64,000 nucleotides of DNA from Cryobacterium frigoriphilum (GTDB taxonomy: Bacteria; Actinomycetota; Actinomycetes; Actinomycetales; Microbacteriaceae). This document shows positions 26,562 through 35,031 of the stretch, one piece after another. The notes under the pieces were generated by a model, which saw only the letters and a program-made list of their open reading frames with translations, was not told the origin of the DNA and made no database searches. The stretch lies in the NCBI RefSeq assembly GCF_004403305.1, contig NZ_SOHE01000041.1, forward strand, positions 62,001-126,000, in the 5' to 3' direction. The stretch's first letter is position 1, and every line of letters starts with the position of its first letter. The position numbers and the translations under genes are program-made.

Positions 26562-26601
26562 CCGGCACGCCGCCCCCGCAGAGCGGAGGGCGGCGTGCCG
26601 G
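26562..26601. terminator. Bidirectional terminator hairpin
   Basis: Perfect 14-bp arms (ccggcacgccgccc / gggcggcgtgccgg) around a 12-nt loop, directly after the SDR stop and before the convergent dehydrogenase stop. GC-rich with only a short T-run. Confidence 0.7.
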
Positions 26602-26633
26602 GGATTTCTGGAGCAGGCGACGGATGCAGCGGG

Positions 26634-27452
26634 TCAGCGGGCGGACCAGCCGCCATCCATCGTGTAGCTCGACCCGGTGACCATCGCGGCCTCGGTCGAC
26701 GCCAGCCAGGCCACGAGCGAGCCAACCTCGGCGGGTTCCACGAGTCGCTTGATCGCGCTTTCGGTGAGCATGATGCGGCTGAGCACCTCGGACTCGGGGA
26801 TGCCGTGCGCGGCGGCCTGATCGGCGATCTGCTTCTCGACGAGGGGCGTGCGCACGTATCCGGGACTCACACAGTTGCTCGTGACTCCGTGGGCGCCGCC
26901 CTCGAGGGCGGTGACCTTCGACAGCCCCTCGAGCCCGTGCTTGGCCGCGACATACGCGCTCTTGAACGGCGAAGCCCGCAGTCCGTGCACCGATGACACG
27001 TTGATGATGCGCCCGAAACCGGCCGTGTACATCTGTGGCAGCACGGCACGAATGAGCAGAAACGGCACCTCGAGCATGAGGTTGATGATGCGGTGAAAGT
27101 CGTCCGGCGCGAAATTCTGGATCGGATTGATGCGCTGGATTCCGGCATTGTTCACGAGGATGTCGACGCCGTCGAGCGCCTCGGCGAGCGCTGCGTCGGT
27201 CACCGCCTGCGGGTCGAGCAGGTTGACGGGCCAGCTCGACCCGTCGACCTCCTCGGCGAGCGACGAGGCTCCGTGGTCGTCCATGTCGGCGACGATCACG
27301 TGGGCGCCGCGCTCGGCGAGGGAGCGTACGATGGCCGCTCCGATACCACTGGCTCCCCCGGTCACGACCGCACGACGGCCGGTCAGCGAGCCCGACGGCA
27401 GCGCGAGCTCGGCCCTCGGGGCGGCGGCCTCACGGTGCATCAGGTCACTCAT
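26634..27452 (-). CDS. SDR family dehydrogenase, 3-hydroxybutyrate dehydrogenase-like
   Basis: 272 residues. TGGASGIG binds NAD(P); NNAG, NVSSVHG and YVAAKHG give the full Asn-Ser-Tyr-Lys tetrad. AGIQRINPIQNF, INVSSVHGLRASPFKSAYVAAKHG and SNCVSPGYVRTPLVEKQIADQA are very close to 3-hydroxybutyrate dehydrogenase, which converts D-3-hydroxybutyrate to acetoacetate. It overlaps the stop of the upstream MHS symporter gene by 8 bp, so the pair would import and oxidise a hydroxy acid. Confidence 0.85.
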   Translation of the reverse strand: MSDLMHREAAAPRAELALPSGSLTGRRAVVTGGASGIGAAIVRSLAERGAHVIVADMDDHGASSLAEEVDGSSWPVNLLDPQAVTDAALAEALDGVDILVNNAGIQRINPIQNFAPDDFHRIINLMLEVPFLLIRAVLPQMYTAGFGRIINVSSVHGLRASPFKSAYVAAKHGLEGLSKVTALEGGAHGVTSNCVSPGYVRTPLVEKQIADQAAAHGIPESEVLSRIMLTESAIKRLVEPAEVGSLVAWLASTEAAMVTGSSYTMDGGWSAR

Positions 27453-28854
27453 GGAGCGCGGCTGCCGGGGTCAGGCCGTGCTTGTGGGCATCGACCGCGT
27501 CGATCTCACGCAGCGAGGCCCCGCGGGTTTCCTTGAGCGTGACCACGGCAACGACCGTGATCGCGCAGGCGATCATGAGGTAGACGGCGACCGGCACCCA
27601 CGACTCGAAGCGCTGCAGCAGGGCCGAAGCGATGATCGGGGCGAGCGAGCCGGCGAGGATCGACGTGACCTGGTAGCCGAGCGAGACCCCCGAGTACCGC
27701 ATGCGGGTCGGGAACATCTCGGCCATGATGGCCGGCTGGCCGGCGTACATGAGCGCGTGGAAGCACAGTCCGATGGTGATGGCGGCCACGATGAGAACCG
27801 GGTTGAGCGTGTCGAACATGGGAAAGGCGAAGAAGGCCCAGGTCGATCCGAGCACCGCGCCGGCGAGGTAGACGGGCTTGCGGCCGAGCCGGTCAGACAG
27901 GCGGCCGACCTGCGGAATCACGAGGAAGTGCACGACGTGCGCGATCAGCAGCGCGAGCAGCAGCTGGCTGGTGTCGTACTGGTGCACGGTCACGAGGTAC
28001 ACGATCGAGAAACTCACGATGATGTAGTACAGAATATTCTCAGCGAAGCGCAGGCCCATGGCACCGAGGATGCCCTTCGGGTACTTGCGAACGACCTCGA
28101 GCACGCCGTAGCTGATGGCCTTCTCGGCCTCGACCTGCGCGCGGGCTTCGAGAAAGATCGGGGCTTCGCTGACGTGGGTGCGAATGTAGTAGCCGATGAC
28201 GACGATGACGGCCGAGAGCCAGAACGCGACACGCCAACCCCAGCTGAGGAACTGGTCGGCGGGCAGGATCCAGGTCATGGTCAGCAGCACGAGAGTTGCC
28301 AGCAGGTTACCGACCGGCACGGCGGCCTGCGGCCAGCTCGACCAGAACCCGCGGGACTTGTTGGGGCTGTGCTCGGCGACGAGCAGAACGGCGCCGCCCC
28401 ACTCACCGCCCACGGCGAAGCCCTGAATGAAGCGGAGGGCGACGAGCAGTGCCGGGGCCCAGTAGCCGATGGTGTCAAACCCGGGCAGGCAGCCCATCAG
28501 GAACGTCGCGACACCAACCATGATGATGGTGACCTGCAGGGTGTGCTTGCGGCCGAGCTTGTCGCCGATCTGACCGAACACGATGCCACCCAGTGGCCGG
28601 GCGATAAAGCCAACGGCATAGGTCAGGAACGCGGCGATGATGCCGTCGAGTTCACTGCCGGCGTTGGGAAAGAACACCTTGCCGAAGACCAGGCTCGCGG
28701 CGGTGGCGTAGAGAAAGAACTCGTACCACTCGACGACGGTTCCGACCATCGAGGCCGCGACAATCTTTTTCAAGCCCGACTTCTCTGTGTCCGGCACACG
28801 CTGCCCGGCCGATTTACTCGACCCGCCGGCTTCCAGACGCTCATTGACGCTCAT
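27445..28854 (-). CDS. MHS-family (metabolite:H+ symporter) MFS transporter
   Basis: 469 residues from ATG 28854 with a GGAG site (aaggagacagcc). SMVGTVVEWYEFFLYATAASLVFGKVFFP, GGIVFGQIGDKLGRKHTLQVTI and RFIQGFAVGGEWGGAVLLVAEHSP are hallmarks of the MHS family (KgtP, ShiA, ProP relatives), which import organic acids or osmolytes with protons. Twelve membrane segments. Coupled to the 3-hydroxybutyrate-type dehydrogenase; the divergent LysR gene probably regulates both. Confidence 0.9.
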   Translation of the reverse strand: MSVNERLEAGGSSKSAGQRVPDTEKSGLKKIVAASMVGTVVEWYEFFLYATAASLVFGKVFFPNAGSELDGIIAAFLTYAVGFIARPLGGIVFGQIGDKLGRKHTLQVTIIMVGVATFLMGCLPGFDTIGYWAPALLVALRFIQGFAVGGEWGGAVLLVAEHSPNKSRGFWSSWPQAAVPVGNLLATLVLLTMTWILPADQFLSWGWRVAFWLSAVIVVIGYYIRTHVSEAPIFLEARAQVEAEKAISYGVLEVVRKYPKGILGAMGLRFAENILYYIIVSFSIVYLVTVHQYDTSQLLLALLIAHVVHFLVIPQVGRLSDRLGRKPVYLAGAVLGSTWAFFAFPMFDTLNPVLIVAAITIGLCFHALMYAGQPAIMAEMFPTRMRYSGVSLGYQVTSILAGSLAPIIASALLQRFESWVPVAVYLMIACAITVVAVVTLKETRGASLREIDAVDAHKHGLTPAAALHE

Positions 28855-28982
28855 GGCTGTCTCCTTCACTGTCGTCTCTGACAGGTGGTGGGGTGAGGGA
28901 TGGCTGGCTCGGTGAGCCGCCTGTACCGAGTATTCCTGCAGGCCTTGAGTGCAACAAGAACCACTTCGACACAGGCCGTGTG

Positions 28983-28988
28983 CATAAT
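28983..28988 (+). promoter_or_regulatory. Candidate -10 of the LysR gene (leaderless)
   Basis: CATAAT, 7 nt before the ATG at 28996, inside TGCATAATTGCA, where two TGCA blocks flank the core. It could also be part of a LysR-type operator in this 141-bp divergent interval. Confidence 0.35.
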
Positions 28989-28995
28989 TGCAGAC

Positions 28996-29934
28996 ATGAC
29001 GTTCCCCCACGTGCCCGCGACACCTCCCAACCCCGATGATCTGCTCGTCTTGCTCACCGTGGCGCGCACGGGGCGTTTTACCAGCGCGGCGGACAGCCTG
29101 GGCCTCAACCACACGACCATTTCGCGTCGCATCACGAGTCTCGAGAAGGCCCTCGGCGGGCGGGTGCTGTCCCGTACGACGGGCGGCTGGGAGGTCACCG
29201 ACCTCGGCAGCCGCGCGGTGGAGGCGGCCGAACGCATCGAGGCCGCCGTCGGTGTTCTGCAGGCTCCGATGGATGCCCCGGCGCAGCTCACGGGGGTCGT
29301 GCGCATGTCGGCGACGGATGGCTTCAGCGCCTACATCGCGGCGCCCGCCGTCGCCGAGCTGCGGCGCTCACACCCTCAGTTGCGGGTGGAAATCGTGACG
29401 GTGACCCGGCGTGCCCTGCAGCACCGTTCCGGCCTCGATATCGAGATCGTCGTCGGGGAGCCACAGGTGCACCGCGCCGAGGCCTTTCGGCTGGGCTTCT
29501 ATATGTTGGGCATGTATGCCTCCCGCGGTTACCTGGCCGAGCACGGGACTCCCGCCACCGTGAATGAGCTGACCCGACATCCACTCGTCTACTTCGTGGA
29601 CTCGATGCTGCAGGTTGACGACCTCGACGCACCCCGCCGACTGGTGCCGACCATGATCGACTCGGTCAGCTCCACGAACGTCTTTGTGCACGTCGAGGCG
29701 ACCCGCGCCGGCGCCGGCATCGGCTTTCTGCCCTGTTTCATGGCGGACCGGCACCCCGACCTGATCCGGCTGCTGCCGGAAGACTTTCACGAACAGCTCC
29801 CCTATTGGATGGTGCTGCGCCCCGAGTCCCTGCGGCAGCCATCGGTGGCCGCCGTGGTCGCGGCCCTGCGGTCGCGCACCATCGCCGTGCAGCGGGAGTT
29901 GCTCGGCGGGAACCGGGCGGACAAAGTAGACTGA
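28996..29934 (+). CDS. LysR-family transcriptional regulator
   Basis: 312 residues. N-terminal winged HTH: NPDDLLVLLTVARTGRFTSAADSLGLNHTTISRRITSLEKALGGRVLSR, then the LysR substrate-binding fold to the end. Divergent from the MHS symporter and 3-hydroxybutyrate-type dehydrogenase genes, its likely targets. The start is chosen at the usual family N-terminus; an upstream in-frame ATG at 28900 would add 32 non-family residues. Confidence 0.9.
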   Translation: MTFPHVPATPPNPDDLLVLLTVARTGRFTSAADSLGLNHTTISRRITSLEKALGGRVLSRTTGGWEVTDLGSRAVEAAERIEAAVGVLQAPMDAPAQLTGVVRMSATDGFSAYIAAPAVAELRRSHPQLRVEIVTVTRRALQHRSGLDIEIVVGEPQVHRAEAFRLGFYMLGMYASRGYLAEHGTPATVNELTRHPLVYFVDSMLQVDDLDAPRRLVPTMIDSVSSTNVFVHVEATRAGAGIGFLPCFMADRHPDLIRLLPEDFHEQLPYWMVLRPESLRQPSVAAVVAALRSRTIAVQRELLGGNRADKVD

Positions 29935-29944
29935 TCGGGTCGCT

Positions 29945-30029
29945 GCGGGAGTGGTGGAATTGGCAGACACGCAGGATTTAGGTTCCTGTGCTTTCGAGCG
30001 TGGGGGTTCAAGTCCCCTCTCCCGCACCA
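29945..30029 (+). tRNA. tRNA-Leu (UAG anticodon)
   Basis: 85 nt. Acceptor gcgggag pairs with ctcccgc, the anticodon loop TTTAGGT gives UAG, there is a long variable arm as in class II tRNAs, the T-arm is GGGGGTTCAAGTCCCCT, and CCA is encoded. Confidence 0.97.
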
Positions 30030-30056
30030 GCAACATCGCCGCCAGAAGGGGTTCTC

Positions 30057-30740
30057 GTGCTGCCTGCCGCCGCGCTCGATCAACAGCTCGGCGACCTGCT
30101 CGGCGCAACCGGGATCGTGCTCTTCTACCTCATCGTGTGGGGCCTGGTCTTCGCCGGAACCGCGCTCTTTCTCGGAGTCTTCATTCCGTTCGTCACCGGG
30201 GACTCGTTGCTCTTCGGGTCGGGCCTGGTCGCGAGCGCGAGCGGGGACCTCAATATCGTGCTGCTCGTCGTCGGCACCGGCGTCGCGGCTTTTCTCGGCG
30301 ATCAGGTCGGCTTTCTGCTCGGTCGGCGTTATGGACGCGGCTATCTCGAGCGCCGCGGCGGCCGCCGCACCCTCGTCGCAATCGCGCGCACCGAATCCTT
30401 CTACCGCAAATTCGGCTGGTGGGCGGTCGTCATCGCCCGTTTCATGCCCTGGGCTCGGGTCTTCGTGCCGGTGATCGCCGGTGTCGGCCGCATGAACTAC
30501 GTCAAGTTTCTGACCAGCAACCTGCTCGGAGCAGTGGCCTGGGGGGTCGGCCTGACGCTCACGGGGTATTACGCCGCCTCCATCCCGGGGGTCAAGAACG
30601 CGGCCTACGTGATCGCCGCGGTGTTCATCGCCGCGTCGATCGTGTTTGGCTACCGCACCTGGCGGGCGGACCGCCGTGCCGGCAGCGAGGCTGCGACCAC
30701 GGCCGAGTTTCCCGGTCAGAGGCACACCCGAGACCGGTGA
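30057..30740 (+). CDS. DedA family membrane protein
   Basis: 227 residues from GTG 30057 after an agaagggg site; an upstream ATG lies inside tRNA-Leu and is rejected. FIPFVTGDSLLFGSGLVA, FLGDQVGFLLGRRYGRGY and FMPWARVFVPVIAGVGRMNYVKFLTSNLLGAVAWG are conserved DedA/VTT motifs (the E/D-F-x3-R region and the reentrant-loop arginines). DedA proteins are membrane transporters or scramblases, some for undecaprenyl phosphate or phospholipids. It is followed by a second DedA gene. Confidence 0.9.
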   Translation: MLPAAALDQQLGDLLGATGIVLFYLIVWGLVFAGTALFLGVFIPFVTGDSLLFGSGLVASASGDLNIVLLVVGTGVAAFLGDQVGFLLGRRYGRGYLERRGGRRTLVAIARTESFYRKFGWWAVVIARFMPWARVFVPVIAGVGRMNYVKFLTSNLLGAVAWGVGLTLTGYYAASIPGVKNAAYVIAAVFIAASIVFGYRTWRADRRAGSEAATTAEFPGQRHTRDR

Positions 30741-30851
30741 GGAAGCCCCCAATTTCACGGCGCATTTTCGCCTTAACGCGGTAACCTGTCGTCAGTATCC
30801 GCGCTCACCACCCCTTGCCCCCGTGGCCGCCCGCCGACTGGAGTTTTCTCT

Positions 30852-31580
30852 GTGAATCACACCGCCCTGATACCGTGGCTTGACCCGGAAGTGCTCATCG
30901 CCGGGTTTGGCCCGTGGGCTCTGCTCGGAGTCTGTGCCATCGTGTTCGCGGAGACCGGGCTGCTGATCGGATTCCTGCTTCCGGGCGACACCCTTCTCGT
31001 GATCACCGGGCTGCTCACCTTCGCCGGGGTCATCACCATTGACATTTGGTGGGTGGCCCTCGCCATCGGGCTCGCGGCCTTTCTGGGCGGCGAGGTCGGC
31101 TACCTGATCGGCCACCGCTTTGGCCCGCGCATCTTTGAGCGCAAGGAATCGGGCATTTTCAGCATCAAGAACGTCGAGCGCACCAACGCCTTCTTTGTGC
31201 GCTTCGGTGGCCTGGCCGTCATCGTCGCCCGCTTCGTTCCCATCGTGCGTACCTTCGCCCCGGTCGCCGCCGGCGTCGGCCACATGGACTACCGCAAGTA
31301 CACCTTTTACAACCTGATCGGCGCCCTGATCTGGGGCGCCGGCCTGACGTTCGGCGGTTTTCTGCTGGGGTTCATCCCGCCCGTCGCCGAATTCGTGCAG
31401 AGCTACATCGACGTCATCCTGATCGCGGCCGTCGTGCTCACGCTCGTTCCCACCGCCTTCCACTACGCCCAGTCGGTGCGCAAAGCCCGCCGCCTGAACC
31501 AGCGCCCGGCGACCACCGAAAGTCTGGTGCTCGACCCGCACACCTTCAATACCGCCCACGACGGCCGCCACGAAGCCTGA
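30852..31580 (+). CDS. DedA family membrane protein
   Basis: 242 residues from GTG. VFAETGLLIGFLLPGDTLLVITGLL, FLGGEVGYLIGHRFGPRIF and ARFVPIVRTFAPVAAGVGHMDYRKYTFYNLIGALIWG match the VTT domain better than its neighbour: the acidic ETG and PGD motifs are both present. Two tandem paralogues may divide specificity or form heteromers; this is inference. Confidence 0.92.
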   Translation: MNHTALIPWLDPEVLIAGFGPWALLGVCAIVFAETGLLIGFLLPGDTLLVITGLLTFAGVITIDIWWVALAIGLAAFLGGEVGYLIGHRFGPRIFERKESGIFSIKNVERTNAFFVRFGGLAVIVARFVPIVRTFAPVAAGVGHMDYRKYTFYNLIGALIWGAGLTFGGFLLGFIPPVAEFVQSYIDVILIAAVVLTLVPTAFHYAQSVRKARRLNQRPATTESLVLDPHTFNTAHDGRHEA

Positions 31581-31585
31581 GCTTT

Positions 31586-31615
31586 CCCGTACGAACCCGT
31601 ACGAACCCGTACGAC
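31586..31615. repeat. Tandem repeat, about 2.5 x 10 bp, intergenic
   Basis: acgaacccgt at 31591-31600 and 31601-31610, plus partial copies on both sides, between the DedA and CDF stop codons. Confidence 0.7.
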
Positions 31616-31627
31616 CATCGATCACCG

Positions 31628-32548
31628 CTATCGGTGGTGGTGCTCCTCGTGGGCAGCGTGCTCGGCGGGCTCCAGCTGAAAGGTTGAGTGTGCCACATCG
31701 AAGTGGTGAGCCAGACACTCGGACAGTTCGTCGAGAAGCGCGCCGGTCGTTCCGGCGGCCAGGACCTGCGGATCCACCACGATGTGTGCGCTGAACACGT
31801 GGGCTCCGCTCGTGATCGCCCAGACGTGCACGTCGTGCACCGCGAGCACACCCGGCGTCGAAACGAGGTGGCGACGAATCTCCGCCACATCGGTGTCGGC
31901 CGGCGTGGATTCGCTGAACACACGCACCACGTCACGCAGCAGAACGAAGGCCCGCGGCAAGATCATGGCCGCGATCAGCAGGGAGGCGATCGCATCCGCC
32001 TGCTCGAAACCGGTGAACAGAATCACGATCGCGGCCACAATCACGGCGACCGAGCCAAGGGCGTCACCGAGCACCTCGAGGTAGGCGCCCCGCATATTGA
32101 TCGAACTGGCCTGCGCCGGGCGCAGCAGCAGCAGCCCGGCCACGTTGGCGAGCAGGCCAATGACGGCCACGAGCAGCATGCCGCCGCCGAGCACGTGACC
32201 GGTGCCCGGATCGAGCAGCCGACCGACGGCACCCATCACCACGGCCACCGCGACACCGACCAGGATCAGTCCGTTCAGCAGCGCACCGAAAACCTCGGCC
32301 CGCTGGTAGCCGAAGGTCTGCCGGTCGGTGGCCGGCCGAGCAGCCACGACGGTCGCCGCGAGGGCGATCGTGAGTCCGGCCAGGTCGGAAAACATGTGGC
32401 CGGCATCGGCGAGCAGGGCCAGAGATCCGGTGATCCAGGCACCGATCACCTCGACGACCAGCACCGTCGCCACAATCACGATCGTGAGCGTCAGCCGGGT
32501 GCGGTTCGACGCGGCGGCGTCGTGAGAATGCCCGTGCGAGTGCGCCAT
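31628..32548 (-). CDS. Cation diffusion facilitator family metal exporter (CzcD-like)
   Basis: 306 residues. The N-terminus is His-rich (MAHSHGHSHD) and the C-terminus also (AEHAAHEEHHH). Membrane helix II carries SLALLADAGHMFSDLAGL with the HxxxD metal site, and helix V LEVLGDALGSVAVI gives the second HxxxD-type pair as D-x3-S/D. Exchanges Zn2+ or related ions for protons. TAGTTT lies 6 nt before the ATG, so the transcript is probably leaderless. Confidence 0.92.
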   Translation of the reverse strand: MAHSHGHSHDAAASNRTRLTLTIVIVATVLVVEVIGAWITGSLALLADAGHMFSDLAGLTIALAATVVAARPATDRQTFGYQRAEVFGALLNGLILVGVAVAVVMGAVGRLLDPGTGHVLGGGMLLVAVIGLLANVAGLLLLRPAQASSINMRGAYLEVLGDALGSVAVIVAAIVILFTGFEQADAIASLLIAAMILPRAFVLLRDVVRVFSESTPADTDVAEIRRHLVSTPGVLAVHDVHVWAITSGAHVFSAHIVVDPQVLAAGTTGALLDELSECLAHHFDVAHSTFQLEPAEHAAHEEHHHR

Positions 32549-32554
32549 ACCCTC

Positions 32555-32560
32555 AAACTA
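32555..32560 (-). promoter_or_regulatory. Candidate -10 of the CDF gene (leaderless)
   Basis: TAGTTT on the minus strand, 6 nt before the ATG at 32548. Confidence 0.4.
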
Positions 32561-32650
32561 GAACCGCGACCGGGTAATTACCAGCCGGTGCGGCAGTTGG
32601 GAATGAGTGCCATTCTCAGCCGCTCAGACAGATTAGCCAGCCGCACGACC

Positions 32651-33238
32651 TCAGCCGAGCAGCGCGCGCAGTTCCGGCACGATGGCCTCGAAGGCGAGCG
32701 CCCGGTGGCTGATCTGATTCTTGACGGATGCCGTGAGCTCGGCCGCCGAGATCGCGTAGCCGTCGGGCAGAAAGATCGGGTCGTAGCCGAAGCCGTTGGC
32801 TCCGGCCGCTTCGGCGAGCACCTGGCCCGGCCATTCCCCGCTACCTACCCGCTCGGTGCCGTCGGGCAGGGCGAGCGCCACCACACAGGTGAAGTGGGCC
32901 GTGCGGTGCTCGGCCGACATATCGGCGAGCTGCCAGAGCAACAGCTCCAGGTTTGCGACGGCGTCTTTCGCCGGGCCGGCCCAGCGCGCGGAGAAGATGC
33001 CGGGTGACCCTCCCAACACATCGACGCAGATGCCCGAGTCGTCGGCGATCGCCGGCAGACCGGTAAAGGCCGCGGCCGCGCGGGCCTTGATCAGGGCGTT
33101 CTCGGCGAAGCTCGAGCCGTCTTCGATCGGTTCCGGCCCGTCGTAGGCGAGTACCTCGATTCCGGGCAGAGCCGGTGCGAGAATGCGGCGGAGCTCCTCA
33201 ACCTTGTGTGGGTTGTGGGTGGCGAGAACGACCTTCAC
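32651..33238 (-). CDS. rdgB: Non-canonical purine NTP pyrophosphatase (RdgB/HAM1)
   Basis: 195 residues. VLATHNPHKVEELRRIL, SFAENALIKARAAAAFTGLPAIADDSGICVDVLGGSPGIFSARW and GFGYDPIFLP are the family motifs. Hydrolyses ITP, dITP and XTP to monophosphates and keeps deaminated purines out of nucleic acids. Starts 2 nt after the rph stop; together with murI it forms the common actinobacterial murI-rph-rdgB operon. Confidence 0.96.
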   Translation of the reverse strand: MKVVLATHNPHKVEELRRILAPALPGIEVLAYDGPEPIEDGSSFAENALIKARAAAAFTGLPAIADDSGICVDVLGGSPGIFSARWAGPAKDAVANLELLLWQLADMSAEHRTAHFTCVVALALPDGTERVGSGEWPGQVLAEAAGANGFGYDPIFLPDGYAISAAELTASVKNQISHRALAFEAIVPELRALLG

Positions 33239-33240
33239 GG

Positions 33241-34020
33241 TCAGCGCCCCTGCACGGATGCGGGCGCGGCCTCGGCGAGGGCGCTCTTCTGAAACCCGGT
33301 GAGCGACACGGCACCGCTGAGGGCCAGGTCGAGGAGGGAATTCAGCTCGGTGCGATCGAAGGGGGCTGCCTCGGCGGTGCCCTGAACCTCAACGAACAGT
33401 CCGCGGCCGGTGACGACCACGTTCATGTCGGTGTCGGCCCGCACGTCCTCGGTGTAGGCGAGGTCGAGCATCGGCACTCCCCCGATGATGCCGACCGAGA
33501 CGGCGGAGACGCTGTCGATGAGCGGCTGCGCCTTCGCCGAGATGAACTTCTTCGCACGACCCCACTCGAGCGCGTCGGCCAGCGCCACGTAGGCGCCGGT
33601 GATCGCGGCCGTCCGGGTGCCGCCATCGGCTTGCAGCACATCGCAGTCGAGAACGAGGGTGTTTTCGCCGAGGGCCTTCATGTCGACGACGGCGCGCAGG
33701 CTGCGGCCGATCAGACGACTGATCTCGTGCGTGCGGCCGCCGATCTTGCCTTTGACCGACTCGCGGTCCATGCGGGAATTGGTCGAGCGGGGCAGCATCG
33801 AATACTCGGCCGTGACCCAGCCCTTGCCCTTGCCGCTCATCCAGCGCGGAACGCCGTTGGTGAATGAGGCGGTGCACAGCACCCGGGTGTTGCCGAACGA
33901 GATCAACGCCGAGCCCTCGGCCTGCTTGCTCCAGCCGCGTTCGATGGTGATGGGGCGCAGCTGGTCGTTGGTGCGGCCGTCAACGCGCAAGGCTGCGGTC
34001 GGGGTGGCGGGGATGGTCAC
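33241..34020 (-). CDS. rph: Ribonuclease PH
   Basis: 259 residues. [47 protein letters not shown] and [18 protein letters not shown] are RNase PH signatures. Trims tRNA 3' ends with phosphate and takes part in rRNA decay. It overlaps the murI stop by 4 bp. Confidence 0.96.
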   Translation of the reverse strand: MTIPATPTAALRVDGRTNDQLRPITIERGWSKQAEGSALISFGNTRVLCTASFTNGVPRWMSGKGKGWVTAEYSMLPRSTNSRMDRESVKGKIGGRTHEISRLIGRSLRAVVDMKALGENTLVLDCDVLQADGGTRTAAITGAYVALADALEWGRAKKFISAKAQPLIDSVSAVSVGIIGGVPMLDLAYTEDVRADTDMNVVVTGRGLFVEVQGTAEAAPFDRTELNSLLDLALSGAVSLTGFQKSALAEAAPASVQGR

Positions 34021-34880
34021 GGGTTCTCCTTGAGGTAGCGGGACTGAGCGGCGAAGGCCTCGATCGATCCGAGGCTGAGAGCCCCGGTCTCGATCAGGTC
34101 GACGCGTGAAATCTGGGGGCCGAGCAGGCGGTGGGCGAGCGCGAGAAAGTCCTCGGCGCTGTCGCCGGTCGCTTCGTAGCGGTAGCTCGGCGCGCTCGTC
34201 TGCTCGCGAGCGAGGCCCTGGCTCACGAGGGTGCGGTAGACGTCGTTGGCCGTCTCGGTATCGCTCGAGACGAGGGTCACGTCGTCGCCCATGACGTACG
34301 AAATCGCGCCGCGCAGAAACGGGTAGTGCGTGCAGCCCAGCACGAGCGTGTCCACGTTCTGCTCGCGCAACGGCGCGAGGTACTCCTCGGCGACGTCGAA
34401 CAGCTCCTGCCCCGTGGTCACGCCGGCCTCGACGAACTCGACGAAGCGCGGGCAGGCCTGCGTGAACAACCGAATATGGGTGGCCGCGGCGAACGCGTCG
34501 TCGTAGGCAAGCGAGTTGACCGTGCCGACGGTGCCGATGACACCGACGCGCTGGTTGCGCGTGGTGATCACCGCACGCCTCACGGCCGGCTGGATCACCT
34601 CGATCACGGGCACGCTGTAGCGTTCGCGGGCATCACGCAGCATGGCTGCGGATGCCGTGTTGCACGCGATCACGAGCATCTTCACGTCTTGCGCCACGAG
34701 TTCGTCGAGCACTTCGAGGGCGTAACCGCGCACATCGGCTATCTTCTTCGGCCCGTAGGGCGAATGCGCCGTGTCGCCAATATAGAGGATGGACTCGTTG
34801 GGAAGCTGGTCTTTAATGGCCCGGGCGACGGTCAGGCCGCCGACTCCCGAGTCAAAGATGCCGATCGGTGCGTCTGTCAC
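34017..34880 (-). CDS. murI: Glutamate racemase
   Basis: 287 residues from GTG 34880, chosen because TAAGCT lies 7 nt upstream and the family N-terminus [15 protein letters not shown] follows. Catalytic cysteines: [12 protein letters not shown] near residue 73 and [11 protein letters not shown] near 184. Makes D-glutamate for peptidoglycan. A longer reading would translate the 9-bp repeat upstream as PDPPDPSDP and is not believed. Confidence 0.95.
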   Translation of the reverse strand: MTDAPIGIFDSGVGGLTVARAIKDQLPNESILYIGDTAHSPYGPKKIADVRGYALEVLDELVAQDVKMLVIACNTASAAMLRDARERYSVPVIEVIQPAVRRAVITTRNQRVGVIGTVGTVNSLAYDDAFAAATHIRLFTQACPRFVEFVEAGVTTGQELFDVAEEYLAPLREQNVDTLVLGCTHYPFLRGAISYVMGDDVTLVSSDTETANDVYRTLVSQGLAREQTSAPSYRYEATGDSAEDFLALAHRLLGPQISRVDLIETGALSLGSIEAFAAQSRYLKENP

Positions 34881-34887
34881 TGGATCA

Positions 34888-34893
34888 AGCTTA
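34888..34893 (-). promoter_or_regulatory. Candidate -10 of the murI operon (leaderless)
   Basis: TAAGCT on the minus strand, 7 nt before the GTG at 34880. Confidence 0.4.
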
Positions 34894-34906
34894 GTCGCGA
34901 CGGATC

Positions 34907-35003
34907 GGTCAGGCGGGTCAGGCGGGTCAGGCGGGTCGGCCGGGTCAGGCGGGTCAGACGGGTCAGACGGGTCAGACGGGTCAGGCGGGTCGGCCGGGCA
35001 GGG
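34907..35003. repeat. Tandem repeat, about 10-11 x 9 bp, intergenic
   Basis: Units of ggtcaggcg with cagac and cggcc variants fill the divergent interval between murI and pncB, upstream of both likely -10 elements. Confidence 0.9.
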
Positions 35004-35019
35004 CGGGCCGATGGGCGGA

Positions 35020-35025
35020 TAGGCT
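35020..35025 (+). promoter_or_regulatory. Candidate -10 of pncB (leaderless)
   Basis: TAGGCT, 6 nt before the GTG at 35032. The murI/pncB repeat array ends just upstream, where a -35 would lie. Confidence 0.45.
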
Positions 35026-35031
35026 GGCGAG

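Noticed and set aside
27127-28881. Long plus-strand reading frame opposite the symporter and dehydrogenase genes
   Set aside because: High-GC shadow frame rich in Arg/Asp/His with no domain, opposite two well-conserved genes.
29988-30056. Earlier ATG start for the first DedA protein
   Set aside because: It lies within the tRNA-Leu gene. GTG 30057 has a ribosome-binding site and the right spacing.
34131-35031. Long plus-strand frame running through murI into pncB
   Set aside because: Antisense of murI and translation of the 9-bp repeat. The pncB family starts at 35032.
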